From assembly GCF_024721315.2 (NCBI RefSeq), contig NZ_JANFAK020000066.1:1-42774 (forward strand): a stretch of 42,774 nt of DNA. Reading direction: 5' to 3'. Origin of the DNA: Streptomyces sp. Isolate_45. GTDB lineage: Bacteria > Actinomycetota > Actinomycetes > Streptomycetales > Streptomycetaceae. Below the pieces are notes generated by a model. It was not told the DNA's origin. It made no database searches and worked only from the letters and a program-made list of their open reading frames with translations. A program made the translations under genes and the position numbers. Below are positions 39,545 through 42,774 of this stretch, piece after piece; the first letter of the stretch is position 1, and every line of letters starts with the position of its first letter.

Positions 39545-40348
39545 ATGCTCACTGTGACCTCCGTGAATGTGAATGGGATCCGCGCCGCCGCCAAGAAGGG
39601 CTTCGGGGAGTGGCTCGCCGGATCCGACGCCGACGTCGTGTGCCTCCAGGAGGTACGGGCCGAGGAAGGGCAGATTCCGGAGGAGGTGCGGAAGCCCGAG
39701 GGATGGCACACGGTGTTCGCGCCCGCCGCCGCCAAGGGACGGGCCGGGGTCGCGCTGTACACGCGCCGGGAACCGGAGCGGGTGCGGGTCGGCTTCGGGA
39801 GCGACGAGTTCGACGCCGCCGGCCGGTACCTGGAGATCGACCTGCCGGGCGTGACCGTCGCCAGCCTCTACCTGCCCTCGGGTGAGGCGGGGACCGAGAA
39901 GCAGGACGAGAAGTACCGGTTCATGGACGAGTTCCTCACCTACCTGGCGGCGCTCAAGGTGCGGGCCGCGGCCGACGGCCGGGAGGTCGTGGTGTGCGGC
40001 GACTGGAACATCTGCCACCGCGAAGCCGACCTCAAGAACTGGAAGACCAACCGCAAGAACGCCGGCTTCCTGCCGGAGGAGCGGGAGTGGCTGGGGAAGG
40101 TGTACGCGGAGGCCGGCTACGTCGACGTCGTGCGCGAGCTGCACCCCGACACCGAGGGGCCGTACTCCTGGTGGTCCTACCGGGGTCGGGCCTTCGACAA
40201 CGACGCCGGCTGGCGGATCGACCTCCAGGTGGCGACCCCGGGGCTGGCGGCGAAGGCCGTGAAGGCCTGGGTGGAGCGGGCCGAGACGCACCCGGAGCGT
40301 TGGTCGGACCACGCACCGGTGTCGGTGGCCTACGCGCTCGGTTCCTGA
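39545..40348 (+). CDS. xth: Exonuclease III (AP endonuclease)
   Basis: A 267-residue EEP-fold nuclease that cuts at abasic sites and degrades 3' ends during base-excision repair. LTVTSVNVNGIRAAAKKGF starts the fold; CLQEVRA holds the metal-binding Glu; CGDWNICHREADLKN the catalytic Asp/Asn; GRAFDNDAGWRIDLQVAT and WSDHAPVSV the final Asp and the catalytic Asp-His pair. Its last 19 bp overlap the end of the convergent MerR gene. Confidence 0.95.
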   Translation: MLTVTSVNVNGIRAAAKKGFGEWLAGSDADVVCLQEVRAEEGQIPEEVRKPEGWHTVFAPAAAKGRAGVALYTRREPERVRVGFGSDEFDAAGRYLEIDLPGVTVASLYLPSGEAGTEKQDEKYRFMDEFLTYLAALKVRAAADGREVVVCGDWNICHREADLKNWKTNRKNAGFLPEEREWLGKVYAEAGYVDVVRELHPDTEGPYSWWSYRGRAFDNDAGWRIDLQVATPGLAAKAVKAWVERAETHPERWSDHAPVSVAYALGS

Positions 40349-41079
40349 CCGGGTTCCCGAGCGGGTTCCTGACCGGGTTCCCGGTCGGGGGTCTGGTTCG
40401 CGGCCAGCAGGCGGTCCATCGCCATGGTGAGTTCCGCCTCCACCACGCTCTTCGCGAGGGGGCGTAGGCGGGGCAGGGACTCCTCGGACAGGTGCGTGGA
40501 GATGAGCTCGGTGAAGAGGGCGGCCATCGCGTCCGCGTGCTCGCGGACCCGGCGGCCGGTCTCCAGGACCGCCGCGAGCGGCACGCCCTCGCGGACCAGT
40601 GCCGAGGAGACGTCCAACAGGCGGCGGCTGACGTGCACGATGACCTCGCCGTCGACGGCGAGGTAGCCGAGGTCGAGGGAGGCCGCGAGGTTCTCCGGGG
40701 TGACCTCGCCCTCGAAGTGGTCGGCGAGGGCCTCCGGGGTAAGGCGGACCGGGGTCTCCTCGGACCAGCCCATGCCGAGGAGCTCGCCGAGTTGGCCGAC
40801 GTCGCGGCCGTTCTCGAAGGCGGCGGTCAGTTCGGCGATGCCGCCCAGGGTGTGGCCGCGTTCCAGGAGCGCGGCGATGGTGCGCAGGCGGGCCAGGTGG
40901 TGGTCGTCGTACCAGGCGATCCGGCCTTCGCGGCGGGGCGGCGGGAGCAGCTTGCGCTCGCGGTAGAAGCGCAGGGTGCGCACCGGTATGCCGGCCGCGT
41001 CGGCCAGTTCCGCGGTCCGGTATTCGCGTGCCATCGCGGGCCCGTCCTCCGTCGTCACTGCTGTCTCTTCGTGCGCCAC
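40330..41079 (-). CDS. MerR-family transcriptional regulator
   Basis: A 249-residue regulator. The N-terminal winged helix is REYRTAELADAAGIPVRTLR with FYRERKLLPPPRREGRIAWY, then a coiled-coil (HLARLRTIAALLERGHTLGG). The C-terminal half (about 100-230) is helical without the cysteines of metal-sensing MerR proteins, so the ligand is unknown. GTG 41079 has TAGGCT 6 nt upstream (leaderless); ATG 41034 is a shorter alternative with GGAGG farther away. It is divergent from the flavin monooxygenase gene and may control it. Confidence 0.9.
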   Translation of the reverse strand: MAHEETAVTTEDGPAMAREYRTAELADAAGIPVRTLRFYRERKLLPPPRREGRIAWYDDHHLARLRTIAALLERGHTLGGIAELTAAFENGRDVGQLGELLGMGWSEETPVRLTPEALADHFEGEVTPENLAASLDLGYLAVDGEVIVHVSRRLLDVSSALVREGVPLAAVLETGRRVREHADAMAALFTELISTHLSEESLPRLRPLAKSVVEAELTMAMDRLLAANQTPDREPGQEPAREPGQEPSA

Positions 41080-41085
41080 ACGCGC

Positions 41086-41091
41086 AGCCTA
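41086..41091 (-). promoter_or_regulatory. -10 box TAGGCT of the MerR gene
   Basis: On the minus strand TAGGCT ends 6 nt before GTG 41079; no Shine-Dalgarno sequence is seen. Confidence 0.45.
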
Positions 41092-41149
41092 GGCCGTACC
41101 CGCAGTAACTTTCCGGGCGTGACCCCTACCCATGGGTACGGGGCTGCTC

Positions 41150-41155
41150 TACTCT
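41150..41155 (+). promoter_or_regulatory. -10 box TACTCT before the monooxygenase gene
   Basis: TACTCT ends 7 nt before an in-frame GTG (41163), which could start a leaderless longer form; the ATG at 41229 would then lie within a 66-nt leader. Confidence 0.4.
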
Positions 41156-41228
41156 CCCGATTGTGCCAGTGATTGCTGGCAGTGTTGCGGTGTGGTGGCT
41201 GGGACTGCGGAAGCGGAAGGCGGCGGGC

Positions 41229-42774
41229 ATGGGCGGCATGGCAGAACGTGGGCGCGAGCACGTACGAGTGGCGGTGATCGGATCCGGATTCGGCGGGCTG
41301 GGGGCGGCCGTACGGCTGCGGCGCGAGGGGATCACGGACTTCGTCGTCCTGGAGCGGGCCGACTCCGTCGGCGGCACCTGGCGCGACAACAGCTATCCCG
41401 GGTGCGCGTGCGACGTCCCCTCGCACCTGTACTCCTTCTCCTTCGCGCCCAACCCGGACTGGCCGCGGACCTTCTCCGGGCAGCCCGCCATCCGGGAGTA
41501 CCTGGAGCACGTCGCCGACGTCTTCGGGCTGCGCCGCCACATCCGGCTGAACCACGAGGTCGAGATGATGCGCTGGGACACCGAGGAACTGCGCTGGGAG
41601 ATCGAGACCTCGGGGGGCGCGCTCACCGCCGACGTGGTCGTGTCCGCGACCGGGCCGCTCTCGGAACCGAAGCTGCCGGAGATCCCCGGGCTCGCCGGGT
41701 TCCCGGGCAAGGTCTTCCACTCCGCCCGCTGGGACCACGACTACGACCTGCGCGGCAAGCGCGTCGCGATGATCGGGACCGGGGCCTCCGCGATCCAGAT
41801 CGTCCCGGCCATCGCCCCCGAGGTGGAGCGCCTCACGCTCTTCCAGCGCACCCCGCCCTGGGTCATGCCGCGCACCGACCGGGCCATCAGCCCGGCCGAG
41901 CGCTGGCTGCACCGCCAGCTGCCCTTCACCCGCGCCGCGCGCCGCGGACTGCTGTGGGGGATCCGCGAGCTCCAGGTCAGCGCGTTCACCAAACGGCCGA
42001 ACCAGCTCGGGCTGGTCGAGTCGCTGGCGAAGGCCAACATGGCGCGTTCGATCAAGGACCCGGAGCTGCGGGCCAAGTTGACGCCCTCGTACCGGATCGG
42101 CTGCAAGCGGATCCTGCTGTCCAACGAGTACTACCCGGCGCTGGCCCGGCCCGACGTGGACGTGGTGGCCTCCGGGCTGAAGGAGGTCCGCGGTTCGGTC
42201 CTGGTGGCGGCCGACGGGACCGAGACCGAGGTCGACGCGATCATCTTCGGCACCGGCTTCCACGTCACGGACATGCCGATCGCCGACCGGGTCGTGGGTG
42301 TGGAGGGGCGGACCCTCGCCGACACCTGGAAGGACGGGATGCAGTCGCTGCGCGGGGCGACCGCGGCCGGCTTCCCCAACTGGATGACGATCATCGGTCC
42401 GAACACGGGCCTGGGGAACAGCTCGATGATCCTGATGATCGAGTCGCAGCTGAACTACATGGCCGACTACATGCGCCAGCTCGGTGTCCTGGGCGGACGC
42501 ACCGCCCTGGCCGCCCGCCCCTCCGCGGTCAACAAGTGGAACCGGAACGTGCAGGCCCGCATGGAGCGGACCGTCTGGAACACCGGCGGCTGCACCAGCT
42601 GGTACCTGGACGCACAGGGCCGCAACACGACCGTCTGGCCGGGCACGACCGGCGAGTTCCGCAAGGAGACGCGGAGCGTCGACCTCTCCGAGTACGAGGT
42701 CATCCGCGTCCGGGACCGCGAGCGGGCCCCGGCCGTCGCCGCGGCCGTCACCGCGCCCGAGCCGGGTCGGGGCG
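41229..42774 (+). CDS. Baeyer-Villiger-type flavin monooxygenase (3' end outside window)
   Basis: At least 515 residues with no stop before the window edge. The FAD motif is VAVIGSGFGGLG; GGTWRDNSYPGCACDVPSHLY is the typical BVMO/FMO FAD block; FPGKVFHSARWD is the BVMO fingerprint FxGxxxHxxxWD; MIGTGASAIQIVP is the NADPH Rossmann site; IIFGTGFH is the late FMO motif. It should oxidise ketones or aldehydes to esters using O2 and NADPH; the substrate is unknown. ATG 41229 has GGAAGG about 8 nt upstream; ATG 41238 and leaderless GTG 41163 are alternatives. Divergent from the MerR gene. Confidence 0.92.
   Translation, partial: MGGMAERGREHVRVAVIGSGFGGLGAAVRLRREGITDFVVLERADSVGGTWRDNSYPGCACDVPSHLYSFSFAPNPDWPRTFSGQPAIREYLEHVADVFGLRRHIRLNHEVEMMRWDTEELRWEIETSGGALTADVVVSATGPLSEPKLPEIPGLAGFPGKVFHSARWDHDYDLRGKRVAMIGTGASAIQIVPAIAPEVERLTLFQRTPPWVMPRTDRAISPAERWLHRQLPFTRAARRGLLWGIRELQVSAFTKRPNQLGLVESLAKANMARSIKDPELRAKLTPSYRIGCKRILLSNEYYPALARPDVDVVASGLKEVRGSVLVAADGTETEVDAIIFGTGFHVTDMPIADRVVGVEGRTLADTWKDGMQSLRGATAAGFPNWMTIIGPNTGLGNSSMILMIESQLNYMADYMRQLGVLGGRTALAARPSAVNKWNRNVQARMERTVWNTGGCTSWYLDAQGRNTTVWPGTTGEFRKETRSVDLSEYEVIRVRDRERAPAVAAAVTAPEPGRG

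Noticed and set aside
1..42774. Insertion sequences, integrases, phage genes or att sites explaining the pfl-nitrate block
   Set aside because: None found; no transposase-like frame and no flanking repeat other than the narK genes. The tRNA-Ala at 37.9 kb is far from the block.

Overview
The window is high-GC actinobacterial DNA and almost certainly comes from Streptomyces or a close relative. The markers are GTG, TTG and possibly CTG starts, many -10 boxes of the form TANNNT sitting 6-7 nt before the first codon (leaderless genes), a glp-moaC-mogA-sepX block, an HrcA/CIRCE-controlled zinc-ribbon gene, and several small streptomycete-type unknowns. All identities rest on reading motifs and domain order by eye; no search was run.

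Layout. 1-6.0 kb: the tail of an unseen gene, an FAD oxidoreductase, a small repeat protein, a PAS-GAF-SpoIIE phosphatase-HATPase regulator, a small secreted peptide, a secreted protein, a lipoprotein and a small unknown. 6.1-8.6 kb (minus strand): a cytochrome P450 and an LtrA-type membrane protein. 8.7-9.5 kb: a scar in which the 3' parts of a sirohydrochlorin chelatase gene (minus) and of a nirB-nirD assimilatory nitrite reductase (plus) abut with both 5' ends missing.

9.6-21.5 kb is the most interesting part. Two closely related NarK-type nitrate/nitrite transporters bracket (i) a complete pyruvate formate-lyase with both catalytic cysteines and the glycyl-radical loop, preceded by a perfect 18-bp Rex operator, (ii) its radical-SAM activase, and (iii) a tightly packed, mostly overlapping six-gene unit: NarI/DsrM-like membrane cytochrome b with a C-terminal zinc-ribbon-like tail, NasA/NapA-type molybdopterin oxidoreductase, four-cluster ferredoxin subunit, Tat-type Rieske protein, small two-helix membrane protein and the second NarK. 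I read this as an NADH-sensing fermentative and nitrate-respiring module in a filamentous aerobe. The nitrate reductase architecture (cytoplasmic Nas-like catalytic subunit plus outward-facing Rieske plus cytochrome b) matches no standard NarGHI, NapABC or NasBC arrangement that I know. The nearby loss of nirBD suggests that nitrite is exported rather than assimilated.

21.5-28.6 kb: MscL, a SAF-domain protein with a cysteine-containing hexapeptide repeat, a CMD/AhpD-like protein, methylthioadenosine phosphorylase, an FmdB/Ruc-like redox chaperone under a CIRCE element, an MFS exporter and a cation/proton antiporter. 28.8-37.8 kb: a large membrane-anchored penicillin-acylase-family hydrolase with a Gly-Thr repeat, 5-formyltetrahydrofolate cyclo-ligase, galU, glp (moeA-like), moaC, mogA, a GNAT enzyme and the divisome protein SepX/GlpR. 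37.9-42.8 kb: tRNA-Ala(CGC), an alpha/beta hydrolase with an altered triad, a GNAT enzyme, exonuclease III, a MerR regulator and a Baeyer-Villiger-type monooxygenase that runs off the end.

The molybdenum-cofactor genes (glp, moaC, mogA) could serve the Mo enzyme about 12 kb upstream, but they look like the conserved core locus rather than part of the anaerobic cassette.
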